A stretch of DNA of 64,000 nt from a virus. A program made the translations under genes and the position numbers. Numbering within the stretch: position 1 is the stretch's first letter; every line of letters begins with the position of its first letter. Positions 6,571 to 14,709 of the stretch are shown here, piece after piece. Location of the stretch: positions 1-64,000 of the IMG/VR virus record IMGVR_UViG_3300021963_000069. One strand, given 5' to 3'. The notes below the pieces were generated by a model, which had not been told where the DNA came from, ran no database searches, and saw nothing but the letters and a program-made list of their open reading frames with translations.

Positions 6571-7314
6571 TTAAGAAATTTTTGATGGAGCATCAGACAG
6601 TTTTTCAACTGTCACAATGTCTTTATGAGTTTTTATTTTTCCCGCATAAATCTTACTTATACTTTGCCTACAATAACCATTTTCTTTAGACCAAGTATGT
6701 ATTCCACACATTATAAGCACATTTCCATTTTTAAATGTAAGTTTCCACCAATTTGATTTTGCATTATTTTCTCCAGTATTTTTTCCTTTTTTTGCCCGAC
6801 TTACTTTATCCCCAAACTCTTGAGAACGGATTATACCTTTTAATGCTTTACTTATTTTATTTTTAGACTGTTGCGAATGAAATTTTCCATAATTAGGATT
6901 TTTTGTTCCTGTTCTACCATACATACGATTATTTTTTCCTCTATTTGCTTTACCTATTTTTTCTTTAGTTTCCGGAGAAAGCGTTTTACCAATAACAGTT
7001 TCAATATATCTTTCTCTTAATGTTTCATAAAGATAAGAATTAAAATATTCATTCTTGGTGTTTTGATTATTCATACACCAGAATGCTGTAATCATTTTTA
7101 TAGTTCTTCTATCTTTTAATCCATATCTTTCAATAAAAATCTTTTCCAATAATGCGTGAGCGATATAATGCTCTCTGCCAGTTAATATCACAATTCTATT
7201 ATTATTTCCAAAGATACTTTTAGGAAATGTATGATGCTTTTCTGTGTAACCTTCAGGAACAACCCTTTTCTCTGCTTTCCTGATTAAGTTACAATAATGC
7301 TTTAGATAGTTCAT
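6571..7314 (-). CDS. HNH homing endonuclease 3 with NUMOD3-type repeats
   Basis: The 247-residue protein has an N-terminal HNH core, YTEKHHTFPKSIFGN then IVILTGREHYIAHALL, and a middle region with short repeats of the NUMOD3 type: SPETKEKIGKANRGKNNRMYG, KNPNYGKFHSQQSKNKISKALKG, SQEFGDKVSRAKKGKNTG. It ends with a probable helix-turn-helix (WSKENGYCRQSISKIYAGKI) that would contact DNA. This is a typical modular GIY/HNH-family homing enzyme with an intact nuclease. It lies between a virion-type accessory gene and the VWA gene and has a hairpin-enclosed late promoter in its leader. Confidence 0.9.
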   Translation of the reverse strand: MNYLKHYCNLIRKAEKRVVPEGYTEKHHTFPKSIFGNNNRIVILTGREHYIAHALLEKIFIERYGLKDRRTIKMITAFWCMNNQNTKNEYFNSYLYETLRERYIETVIGKTLSPETKEKIGKANRGKNNRMYGRTGTKNPNYGKFHSQQSKNKISKALKGIIRSQEFGDKVSRAKKGKNTGENNAKSNWWKLTFKNGNVLIMCGIHTWSKENGYCRQSISKIYAGKIKTHKDIVTVEKLSDAPSKIS

Positions 7315-7321
7315 TTCTATT

Positions 7322-7403
7322 CTAATACAACGGCACTATTATTTATACAGGAAAAGGCACCCGAAAGTGCCTTAACCATCCTAACAGATTGCCGTCGTAT
7401 TAG
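7322..7403 (-). promoter_or_regulatory. Long-range stem with late promoter in the loop, before HNH 3
   Basis: Arms 7322-7335 and 7390-7403 pair at 13 of 14 positions. The 54-nt loop holds a small hairpin (7354-7373) and the minus-strand late promoter TATAAATA (7340-7347). The 3-prime arm ends 7 nt before the ATG at 7314. Confidence 0.7.
7354..7373 (-). terminator. Possible terminator upstream of HNH 3
   Basis: Minus strand AAGGCAC, loop TTTCGG, GTGCCTT, then TTCC. The T run is short, so termination would be weak. Confidence 0.5.
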
Positions 7404-7429
7404 GTTCAACTATTTATTATACGAAAAAA

Positions 7430-7448
7430 GGGTCCTTGTGAGGGACCC
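7430..7448 (-). terminator. Intrinsic terminator after the accessory virion-type gene
   Basis: Minus strand GGGTCC, 7-nt loop, GGACCC, then TTTTTT. As at 4174 it is followed directly by CGTATAATAA, a -10-like element. Confidence 0.85.
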
Positions 7449-7472
7449 CGTGTGCCAGTTTGGGAATTGGTT

Positions 7473-8249
7473 TTATCTACCACTTGCTCTACGCTTACGG
7501 GCCCGATAATCAGTAGGAACCTCCATATAACCAGATTTACCTTTACCATAAGGTTTAGAATGATCAATAGAATTTTCGTAATCACCATCTGCCTGTTTAA
7601 CTTCTATATTTTTTGCAGCATTCATTCTGTTAATGGATTTTTTATTTGCTTTAATTCTTTCGCGATCTCTTCTATCATTCATATTTTCAGTTTCTCCTTG
7701 TCTCCTTAACGCATATCCACGATATTCACGATCTACTTTATTTTCTACATCATCTTTCCATTTTGGCTTTTTATATACAGTTTTTCCTTTTCTAGTAACT
7801 CCACGAATATCATTCCCAGTAATTCTGTCCGCAATAGACCTTCCAGAACCTCTAACTGCCTCGTCAAGAATCTCTTCTCTCCACTCTTCACTCATATTTG
7901 TCATAATCGCAAGTGCCGCTTCTTCGGTGTCGGCAAATCCTTCATCAAGTAGGTGACCTTTAATGATGTCAAAGAGGTCGGTTTCTTCACCTACAGTTGA
8001 TTTTACAACTGGACGATATCCACCACTTGCTTTTGTTGGTGTTTTTCTTCCAGGACCAGCAGAAAGAACTGCACCAATTGCCCGTCCAACTGGATTTGTT
8101 TTTATAAACTTATCAGTTGCCTTAGCACCTGCAGCAAGAGTACGTTCTACGGCACCTTGAAAATCTTCATCAAGTTGCTCTACTTCTTCTTTAGGTTGAT
8201 GAACCTGCAAATATGCTTCCCACAAACCTACAATTTCTTTGTCTCTCAT
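7473..8249 (-). CDS. Cyanophage accessory protein of virion type
   Basis: The 258-residue product begins MRDKEIVGLWEAYLQVHQPKEE and contains DLFDIIKGHLLDEGFADTEEAALAIMTNMSEEWREEIL (residues about 93-130), a short helical module I recognise from several T4-like cyanophage proteins of unknown function. The C-terminal third is strongly basic. The ATG at 8249 is chosen because GGA lies 5 nt upstream; the longer frame starts only at a TTG. A late promoter (TATAAATA, 8270-8277) lies 21 nt upstream, so the protein is made late and may be a virion component; that role is inferred. Confidence 0.7.
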   Translation of the reverse strand: MRDKEIVGLWEAYLQVHQPKEEVEQLDEDFQGAVERTLAAGAKATDKFIKTNPVGRAIGAVLSAGPGRKTPTKASGGYRPVVKSTVGEETDLFDIIKGHLLDEGFADTEEAALAIMTNMSEEWREEILDEAVRGSGRSIADRITGNDIRGVTRKGKTVYKKPKWKDDVENKVDREYRGYALRRQGETENMNDRRDRERIKANKKSINRMNAAKNIEVKQADGDYENSIDHSKPYGKGKSGYMEVPTDYRARKRRASGR

Positions 8250-8264
8250 TTTTTCCAAAACTTT

Positions 8265-8408
8265 TTAATTATTTATAAAAAAAAAACACTCCGGAGAGTG
8301 TTTCTTCTTAAAGGCTTTCAATCGCGCCTTCGCTTGTCGAAGTGCCTGCGGTTTCAGTTTCCGCTTTTGCTCCTTCTTGGAATGATGCTGCCAGTTTGGA
8401 AGTTTCAT
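8265..8408 (-). CDS. Small basic protein, end overlapping a terminator
   Basis: The 47-residue frame begins MKLPNWQHHSKKEQKRKLKPQ and is rich in Lys, Arg and Gln. It is preceded by a good sigma70-type promoter (8430-8458) but lacks a clear Shine-Dalgarno. The frame has no stop before the strong terminator at 8285-8302 and reaches one only at 8265, beyond it. A transcript ending at the terminator would have no stop codon, so this may be a small RNA instead. I consider both open. Confidence 0.42.
   Translation of the reverse strand: MKLPNWQHHSKKEQKRKLKPQALRQAKARLKAFKKKHSPECFFFINN
8270..8277 (-). promoter_or_regulatory. Late promoter octamer
   Basis: TATAAATA on the minus strand, 21 nt upstream of the gene starting at 8249 and directly after a terminator. 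Confidence 0.8.
8277..8302 (-). terminator. Strong intrinsic terminator
   Basis: Minus strand AACACTC, loop TCCG, GAGTGTT, then a run of ten T. Ends the transcript starting near 8424. Confidence 0.88.
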
Positions 8409-8429
8409 CGGTCTTGTGCTTATGAGAAC

Positions 8430-8458
8430 ACAATACTATCTATAATCGCAGTTGTCAA
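8430..8458 (-). promoter_or_regulatory. Sigma70-type promoter
   Basis: Minus strand TTGACA (8453-8458), 17-bp spacer, TATTGT (8430-8435). It lies between the gp46 stop and the small ORF and would make a transcript of about 145 nt to the terminator. Confidence 0.7.
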
Positions 8459-8480
8459 GAGGTCCAGTTGAGAAAGTGTC

Positions 8481-10196
8481 CTATACCTCTGTCTTATAAG
8501 AAAATCCATTTTTTTTCTCAAACTTAATGATACGATCAAACTTATCCTGTATTCCGTCCTTATGAGAAATGACAAAAATATTCGCACCCTTAATTACATA
8601 ACGAATAATCTTAAGAAAACTATCGGTTCCAAACTCATCCAGAGAGGAATCAAAAATCTCATCAAAGATTAATAAGTTCGTATTGCTGGAGTTTTTTAAT
8701 CTAGCGACCTCACGCCAGGCAAAAACAATCGCAAGATTAATTTTTGCCTTTTCTCCTTCACTAAAAGAACTATAAGAAAAGTCTTCGTGAATGGGTGACT
8801 TTACGGACTCATTAAACTCACTATCAAGATGGAAATTAATATAAAAATCCATCATCTGTAAGTATCGATTTACCTGCTGATTGATAAAGGGAAGATACTT
8901 TTTAATAATCTTTGTCTTTACTCCATCATCTTTAAGAAGAGAATAGGCAAAATCATAATGAACGATTTCTTCTTTTTTACTCGAAAGGTCATCATATGTT
9001 TTTTGGAGATTTTCTCTAAACTCTTCTAACTTCTCGTGTTCAGTATTTCTATTTTTAAGTTGTTCGGTAAGAGTTTGAATTTCAGATTCAAGGTCTCGTA
9101 TTTGTCTCTGATTGATAGAAATTCGAGTATTGTTTTGAGAAATATCATGGTTGAGTCTTGTAATCTCCTTGGATAAAGCGATAAATTGACGCTCTCTTTC
9201 TCCCTCATATTTCATAGTCTCCTCAAGTTCCCTAAAACCTTTTTGGAGTTCTTTTGCCTTATTTTGAGAGTCGTCAATTCTATTTAATCTAAACTCCTCT
9301 TCTATGGTTTGGGTACAGGTGGGGCAAACCGTATTTTGTGAGAAAAACTTATGCTCTTTAGTAATCACCGATACTTTTTGAGAGATTTTACCCTTGAGAT
9401 TATTAAGTTTCACTAACTTTTCGGAGGCACCACTCACCTCTTCCTGTTCTTTACAATACTTAAAAATATCCTCCTCAATTCTGGCGTTCGCAATCATATG
9501 AATGCCAACCTCGGCATCCAACTTGGTAATCTTTTCTTTATTGACATTTATATTAGCATTACCACGATTCTCAAGTTCGTCAATAAATCTCTTCTGCATG
9601 ATGACCTTATCGTCCAGATTTTGTTTCCTCAATTCGAGAGATTTTATTTCATCCTTTTTGGAGCGTATTTTTTCCTTAATGATAGTATTCATCACGGAAA
9701 ATATTCTTATATCCAAAAGGTCCTCAATCACCTCACGACGATGTGCCGTTGTAAGTTGCATAAAAGGAACAAAGGTGCTACTACCCAAAATTACAATTTG
9801 AGTAAAACTTCTATAGTTTAGTTTAAGGATATTCTCTTCTAGTACTTTTTGATTTAACCGGTCATCAGATTCCTTATGAAGAGGAGAACCATTCACTTCG
9901 ATATCAAAAATATTTGGTTTGATTCCACGCCTTACCAGATATTCGCGATTATTTACAGAAAACTCAATTTCGACTAAACAATCCTTTTCATTAGTCGTAT
10001 TGATAAGTTGATTCTTATTAATTTTACGAAATGCCCGATTAAAAAGAACAAATGTAAGAGCGTCTATTACTGAACTTTTTCCATTTCCATTTGCGCCAAC
10101 AATAATGTTTGTTTGGTTTTTCTCAAAATCAATTTCTGTAAATTGATTGGGAGATGAAAGAAAGTTCTTATATCTAATCTTGTGAAATACTATCAT
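8481..10196 (-). CDS. 46: Recombination endonuclease subunit gp46 (Rad50/SbcC-like)
   Basis: The 571-residue protein (T4 gp46 is 560) has Walker A GANGNGKS at 34-41, long coiled coils either side of a CPTC zinc hook near 290, the ABC signature FSEGEK near 478, and Walker B LLIFDEIFD near 510, followed by VISHKD. With gp47 it forms the Mre11/Rad50-type complex that resects double-strand ends for recombination-dependent replication and helps degrade host DNA. Its ATG overlaps the end of the DUF3110 gene, which separates it from gp47, as is usual in cyanophages. Confidence 0.97.
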   Translation of the reverse strand: MIVFHKIRYKNFLSSPNQFTEIDFEKNQTNIIVGANGNGKSSVIDALTFVLFNRAFRKINKNQLINTTNEKDCLVEIEFSVNNREYLVRRGIKPNIFDIEVNGSPLHKESDDRLNQKVLEENILKLNYRSFTQIVILGSSTFVPFMQLTTAHRREVIEDLLDIRIFSVMNTIIKEKIRSKKDEIKSLELRKQNLDDKVIMQKRFIDELENRGNANINVNKEKITKLDAEVGIHMIANARIEEDIFKYCKEQEEVSGASEKLVKLNNLKGKISQKVSVITKEHKFFSQNTVCPTCTQTIEEEFRLNRIDDSQNKAKELQKGFRELEETMKYEGERERQFIALSKEITRLNHDISQNNTRISINQRQIRDLESEIQTLTEQLKNRNTEHEKLEEFRENLQKTYDDLSSKKEEIVHYDFAYSLLKDDGVKTKIIKKYLPFINQQVNRYLQMMDFYINFHLDSEFNESVKSPIHEDFSYSSFSEGEKAKINLAIVFAWREVARLKNSSNTNLLIFDEIFDSSLDEFGTDSFLKIIRYVIKGANIFVISHKDGIQDKFDRIIKFEKKNGFSYKTEV

Positions 10197-10455
10197 TTTT
10201 AGGAGGAATTACAATATCATCAGGAGTAATTACAGTATACTTGTAGTTGTAGGTTTTACAAGTCTTTATCGCCAGTTCATCATCAACTTCTATCACATCC
10301 ATCTCTTTCTCATAATCTTCATCATACTCAAGCATCATAGCATAACGAGTGGCATCGTCCTCATCCTCAAAGAGAAATAAGACCTTTTCTCCATATCTAT
10401 CTTGAACGGCATATGCTCCGTCATCTCTTCGATCTTTAAGTGTGAGAAGATACAT
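10174..10455 (-). CDS. DUF3110 protein
   Basis: The 93-residue product begins MYLLTLKDRRDDGAYAV and continues GEKVLFLFEDEDDATRYAMMLE and ends with ITPDDIVIPP, the pattern of DUF3110, a small acidic protein found in cyanobacteria and their phages. Function is unknown. The longer upstream frame overlaps gp47, so the ATG at 10455, 2 nt after the gp47 stop, is preferred. Its constant place between genes 47 and 46 suggests it is co-expressed with the recombination nuclease. Confidence 0.85.
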   Translation of the reverse strand: MYLLTLKDRRDDGAYAVQDRYGEKVLFLFEDEDDATRYAMMLEYDEDYEKEMDVIEVDDELAIKTCKTYNYKYTVITPDDIVIPPKNDSISQD

Positions 10456-10456
10456 T

Positions 10457-11497
10457 TTACTCGATTTCGCAAGATTGCTGATATAAATCTTGAAATATGC
10501 CTTTAATGACATTCTTATCAAAATTACATTCTGATTCGTCAATATAACGATTTAGAATTGAAATAGTATTTTCTTCTTCATCAATTACAAAGTCTTCATT
10601 TTCCTGAATGTCAAAGTTTTCAACAATTTTTAGGTCCTGAATACCTACCTTATAGAGTTTGTCAATAAACTTATCAAACTCTTTTTGTTTTGATTTTTTA
10701 CGGACAATTACCTTAACAATTTTATTCGCATACTCCGTGACATCAAACATTTGATGTGGAGTGTCTTCATAATAAATGTTATAGAATAATTTATAAGGAT
10801 TATTAATTGGAGTGTGCTCTAAAGTTTCAGTATCAAAGATATGAAATCCACGAGTATCATTTACATCCGTCCAGTACATTTCATAAGGATTACCAAGATA
10901 GAAGATGCGTCCATTATCAGAACGAGTATGGTAATGACCAGAAAATACCTTTTGGAACTTTGTAAAAATATTCGGGTCCAGTCCATGTTCCTCCATTATA
11001 AGATGTTTATTTACACGAAATCCCTGTAGTTCCAAATGCCCCATCGCAATCTTTGCCTTGGACTTCTTTATGACTTTTAGTGTTTCATCATAGTTTTCAC
11101 TACAAATCCACGGAATAAAGGTCATATCAATACCACCAACTTTTGTATTTGTTGGAGAACTATAGGTTTTGATATTTGGATAGTCCTTAAGAAGAAGTTC
11201 TGGTGCGTTTATTTCTGTGGAATTACGAAGGAAGATGTCGTGATTACCCACAATCATATGAACCTCATACTTACGAAGAGGTTCCAATACAACTCTTCTG
11301 GTCCAGTCTAATCCCCAGAAATCAATACTTTTGCGATTATCAAAAGCATCTCCCATATGAACGACTATTTCTACTCCCTGTTCTTCTAAAGTGGGAAAGA
11401 AAATATTCTTATAGAATAACTCAAAATAATCGTGAAGATGTCTTGAGGATTTTCGGGCAGTCCAATGGGTGTCCGTCAGGCAAGATATGCGGGTCAT
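10457..11497 (-). CDS. 47: Recombination endonuclease subunit gp47 (Mre11/SbcD-like)
   Basis: The 346-residue protein (T4 gp47: 339) shows the calcineurin-type phosphoesterase motifs in order: D-T-H at 9-11, GDAFDNR at 49-55, GNHD at 84-87, GHLE at 153-156 and GHYH at 187-190. These bind two metal ions for nuclease action. It acts with gp46. The start overlaps the end of gp55 by 4 nt. Confidence 0.96.
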   Translation of the reverse strand: MTRISCLTDTHWTARKSSRHLHDYFELFYKNIFFPTLEEQGVEIVVHMGDAFDNRKSIDFWGLDWTRRVVLEPLRKYEVHMIVGNHDIFLRNSTEINAPELLLKDYPNIKTYSSPTNTKVGGIDMTFIPWICSENYDETLKVIKKSKAKIAMGHLELQGFRVNKHLIMEEHGLDPNIFTKFQKVFSGHYHTRSDNGRIFYLGNPYEMYWTDVNDTRGFHIFDTETLEHTPINNPYKLFYNIYYEDTPHQMFDVTEYANKIVKVIVRKKSKQKEFDKFIDKLYKVGIQDLKIVENFDIQENEDFVIDEEENTISILNRYIDESECNFDKNVIKGIFQDLYQQSCEIE

Positions 11498-12015
11498 CGA
11501 TTTCCGTTTCTATACTGAATGGCATCTTTCATACTATTGAACTCTGAATTGTTTCCAGAAAGCAATCCATCATCTACAGTCATAACCTCATCAAACCCAG
11601 TTTTTTCAATAATCTTGGTTTTTATTTCCAGTTGTCTTTTCTCCTTTTGTATTCTTCTCAAAAAGGCATAATGTATAATTTGAGTAAAATACGCAAAAGG
11701 GTTGGTAGATTTCTCTGGGTCAAAATTATGAATATACTGAACGGAGTTTTCTATTCCATCAGAAATCATATCCTCTCTAAACATATAATTTACAAAGTTT
11801 GGTTTATATGATAAGTGAGTTGCTATTTTAAGAAAACATTCTCCAATATAATTTGGAATAAGTGGTTTTCCTTCCCATGGTTTAGATTTTGGAGGATACT
11901 CATCATATTTTTCATAATATTCTTGAGCAGCCTTCTTTACCTTATTACGATAAACAATAATAGCGTCTAATAACTCTCTATTATTCACATAATGTTCGGA
12001 GTTCTTCTTTGGCAT
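11494..12015 (-). CDS. 55: Late sigma factor gp55
   Basis: The 173-residue protein (T4 gp55: 185) contains NYIGECFLKIATHLSYKPNF, DMISDGIENSVQYIHNFDPEKSTNPFAYFTQIIHYAFLRRIQKEKRQ, the sigma region 2 core in which FAYFTQIIHYAFLRRI contacts promoter DNA. It directs host RNA polymerase to TATAAATA late promoters, which are abundant in this window. A sigma70-like promoter lies just upstream (12043-12071), fitting early or middle expression. Confidence 0.95.
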   Translation of the reverse strand: MPKKNSEHYVNNRELLDAIIVYRNKVKKAAQEYYEKYDEYPPKSKPWEGKPLIPNYIGECFLKIATHLSYKPNFVNYMFREDMISDGIENSVQYIHNFDPEKSTNPFAYFTQIIHYAFLRRIQKEKRQLEIKTKIIEKTGFDEVMTVDDGLLSGNNSEFNSMKDAIQYRNGNR

Positions 12016-12042
12016 GAAATGTATCTTTAATAAGTTATGTTT

Positions 12043-12071
12043 ATTCTATCACATTCTTGAAAGATTCACAA
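12043..12071 (-). promoter_or_regulatory. Sigma70-type promoter of gene 55
   Basis: Minus strand TTGTGA (12066-12071), 17-bp spacer, TAGAAT (12043-12048), 28 nt before the gp55 start. Confidence 0.65.
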
Positions 12072-12074
12072 GGC

Positions 12075-12103
12075 TTGACAAGTATGGAAAATGTCTGTAG
12101 AAT
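12075..12103 (+). promoter_or_regulatory. Divergent plus-strand sigma70-type promoter
   Basis: Plus strand TTGACA (12075-12080), 17-bp spacer, TAGAAT (12098-12103), back to back with the gp55 promoter. No plus-strand gene follows; it would read antisense into the Sm-like gene. Confidence 0.5.
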
Positions 12104-12156
12104 AGGTTTGTTCCGTTTGAGAGTAGGGTGTAAGTAAGCTTAAAGAGATTAAAGTT

Positions 12157-12564
12157 TTATATGGGATTTTGATTGTTCCTATACATCTTTTCTAACTTAT
12201 TACGAGCATCTTTGACTGAATCGATATATCCCATTTTAGAATCCAATTCTACCTTACCTCCTGGTTGATATTCTTCGGTAGAGTTATTTACATAATAATC
12301 ATATAAATCAATAATTCTTTTATTTTTAGTTTCAGTCATGGTGATTACCTTATCTAACTTAATAAAAAAAATATCATCATCGGCAATCTCCATCCAAGGT
12401 TTCATCTTAACGTATGTCTCATGAGTTGGAGTATCAAGCATTTTCATAACTACTGGATTTTGTAATATTATAATAGGGTCCCCATCATTCTCATCTATGG
12501 AAATAAGAGACATTATTTCCTCTGAAGAGACCAATTTAATTATACAATAAAACTCCTTTTCCAT
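12157..12564 (-). CDS. Conserved cyanophage protein, possibly Sm-like
   Basis: The 135-residue product begins MEKEFYCIIKLVSSEEIMSLISID, with IIILQNPVVMKML and a later W...D motif. Strand patterns of the type IKL-SxEEI....-IILxNPV are seen in Sm-like beta-barrel proteins, so an RNA-binding or barrel fold is possible but not proven. It starts at the stop of UvsW (1-nt overlap) and precedes gp55, a placement I remember from other cyanophages. Function unknown. Confidence 0.65.
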   Translation of the reverse strand: MEKEFYCIIKLVSSEEIMSLISIDENDGDPIIILQNPVVMKMLDTPTHETYVKMKPWMEIADDDIFFIKLDKVITMTETKNKRIIDLYDYYVNNSTEEYQPGGKVELDSKMGYIDSVKDARNKLEKMYRNNQNPI

Positions 12565-14027
12565 TAGTTTTTTAGAGGTATGTTTATAATTTCATAGTTA
12601 AAGTTTTCTTCATTATAGATCTTGATCCTTTCAATTAGATGATTGAGCGTATAATTTTTTCTTGACTTATAACTAATATCATCGGCAATATCATATAGAG
12701 TTGCTTTTACTTTATTTTCTCCTTTTCTTAAAACTCTTCCAATTGATTGGAGATTTCGTATTCTTGATTTACTTGGTGAGGCAAAAATCACATTATGTAG
12801 ATTTTTAATGTTAATTCCCGTACTGAAAGTTCCGTATGATGCCACAATAATCGCATTATTCTCTCTCTCGGTAATTTCCCTAACTAATTCTCTCTCATCA
12901 GTATTTACACCACCATGTATAAAGAAAACTTTACGGTCATCAGTAGTATTGCTATTTATTGATTCGTAAAGAGGTTGCCCGTGCCCTTCTACTCTAGCGA
13001 AAAGAACAAGAGTATTTCCCTTTAAGTCTAATGTTAGATTTTTAATGAAGTTGTTTCTCTTTTGATGATTAATAATATACTGGACCTCATCCTCAAATAC
13101 CTCAAATCGATGTGGTGGGTGCTTCAGTAGAAGAACCTTAATATCTAATTTAGCAAGATGACCTTTCTGCATCAGTTCATCTGTTTTGATAATCTTATAC
13201 GAAGGACCAAAGAGACCCTCAAGAACCCACTTATGAGTTTGAGAACCATCAAGTGTTCCGGTAAATCCAAAACGATACTTTGCGTCACAAAGTTTAGTCA
13301 TTATGGATATTAATGACTTGGACTTAAACTGATGTGCCTCATCTCCAACAACAACATTAAATCTGGAAAAGTATTGCTTGGGAAGTTTATAAATGGACTG
13401 CCAAGTAGTAATAATGACTTGAGAATCAGTTTCTCTTTCTTTTCCTGCGTAGATTTTATGACAGTACGAACCAACATCCCATCCATAATCCGCAAAATCT
13501 TTATACATTTGTTCCACGAGAGAAGTGGTTGGAACAACTATTAGAGTATTTTGTTCTTTCTCCACATAATATCTTACAATAGCGTATATCATTAACGACT
13601 TTCCAGAAGCAGTTGGAGATATTAATAACTTTCGATTATGTCTTAAGGCATCATATACTCCCTCAACCTGATAATCACGAGGAGCATGTCTGCTAATCGC
13701 CGTCATATAATCCTTCACACCTTCCTTTGAGATGTTCTCATTTATCTCAAAAGGAAGACCATAGAACTTATTGTCCGTGAATTCATAGGTATAATTATGA
13801 TCCTTACAGAACTGAATTACTCTATCTAAAAGACCAATATAGATTTCTCTTGTATCTACATTAAACAAATAGATGAATCCGTCCCACCACTTATTCTTAT
13901 AAGCAGGTGAAAACTTTGCGTTTGGAACTTCAAATTGAAATGCGTCTTTCAATTCATAGTAGATATGAGGTTCTGCCTCTATTTGCAGATAGACCTCATT
14001 CTTCTTTGATATCACCAAATGAGACAT
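12564..14027 (-). CDS. uvsW: UvsW-type recombination helicase
   Basis: The 487-residue superfamily 2 helicase has Walker A SPTASGKS near 137-144, DEAH near 229, motif III FTGTLDG, and motif VI SIGRVLRKGE. T4 UvsW unwinds R-loops and branched DNA and switches replication to the recombination-dependent mode late in infection. It has a late-type AATAAATA element (14049-14056) 22 nt upstream, matching the late expression of T4 uvsW. Neighbours UvsY and gp46/47 belong to the same pathway. Confidence 0.95.
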   Translation of the reverse strand: MSHLVISKKNEVYLQIEAEPHIYYELKDAFQFEVPNAKFSPAYKNKWWDGFIYLFNVDTREIYIGLLDRVIQFCKDHNYTYEFTDNKFYGLPFEINENISKEGVKDYMTAISRHAPRDYQVEGVYDALRHNRKLLISPTASGKSLMIYAIVRYYVEKEQNTLIVVPTTSLVEQMYKDFADYGWDVGSYCHKIYAGKERETDSQVIITTWQSIYKLPKQYFSRFNVVVGDEAHQFKSKSLISIMTKLCDAKYRFGFTGTLDGSQTHKWVLEGLFGPSYKIIKTDELMQKGHLAKLDIKVLLLKHPPHRFEVFEDEVQYIINHQKRNNFIKNLTLDLKGNTLVLFARVEGHGQPLYESINSNTTDDRKVFFIHGGVNTDERELVREITERENNAIIVASYGTFSTGINIKNLHNVIFASPSKSRIRNLQSIGRVLRKGENKVKATLYDIADDISYKSRKNYTLNHLIERIKIYNEENFNYEIINIPLKN

Positions 14028-14048
14028 TCATAAAGTATCAGTTATGAG

Positions 14049-14056
14049 TATTTATT
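14049..14056 (-). promoter_or_regulatory. Late-promoter-like element before uvsW
   Basis: Minus strand AATAAATA, one base from the TATAAATA consensus, 22 nt upstream of the start. Confidence 0.5.
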
Positions 14057-14693
14057 TGGTATTTTTAGAGGGCGAAACTTTTGCTGTAACTGGTGGTGGT
14101 TTAACTTGCATATAAACCATTCTTTTACCCCAATCTTTTGGAGTTATATTTTTTCCCGCAACATCTTTTGTGATTTGTGGAGAAACGTCGAATGAAACAT
14201 CTCTATTTACATTACCTGTTCTACCAAAATCTCCAACATCATTAATTTTTGCCTTTGTTTCCCTTGTTCTTGTTCCTTGAGGTTCTGCAGTTACTCTTAG
14301 TGTTGATCCATAAGGTATTGATGGTTTTCCTTCCTTTCCTTTTGGTGCCTGTCCTTCTTTATACTTAAACGGTACAGCAGCATTTCTTGTAGTCCAATTG
14401 TGTGGGTCTCCAGTTGCGGTTACTGTGTTTGGAGTAAATGCATCTCCGGGAGCATAAACACTTGCTTTTACTGGTTTCCAACCGTACCTTTTTTGTTCCG
14501 GACCGGTATGTGCTCTTGGAGTAAATCTACCTGTCGTTTTATTTAATTCACCAGGTTTATAATTTTTATATGCTAGAACTCTAGTATCAGGTTTTGGACT
14601 TGGTTTTGCTACCTGCGGTTTTGGTTTCGGCGCAAATGGATTCCAAAACTCTTGGATATTCGCATCAATACAAAACTCCTTAAATGTCTTCAT
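14052..14693 (-). CDS. 3D-domain (double-psi barrel) protein with MKTFKEF leader
   Basis: The 213-residue protein begins MKTFKEFCIDANIQEFWNPF, followed by a Pro/Lys-rich segment (24-80). Residues about 80-200 match the 3D domain pattern: VYAPGD, TVTATGDP, NAAVP, IPYGSTLRV, KAKINDVGDFG, VSFDVSP, and WGKRMVYMQV. In MltA and the Rpf-like/YocH proteins this fold binds or cuts peptidoglycan. The Asp set is only partly evident, so catalysis is uncertain. The leader resembles the capsid-targeting tag of T4 internal proteins more weakly than that of its neighbour at 14710. It lies between uvsW and the Arg/Ser-rich gene. A wall-active virion protein is my inference. Confidence 0.6.
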   Translation of the reverse strand: MKTFKEFCIDANIQEFWNPFAPKPKPQVAKPSPKPDTRVLAYKNYKPGELNKTTGRFTPRAHTGPEQKRYGWKPVKASVYAPGDAFTPNTVTATGDPHNWTTRNAAVPFKYKEGQAPKGKEGKPSIPYGSTLRVTAEPQGTRTRETKAKINDVGDFGRTGNVNRDVSFDVSPQITKDVAGKNITPKDWGKRMVYMQVKPPPVTAKVSPSKNTK

Positions 14694-14709
14694 CGGGTTT
14701 TATTTTTAT

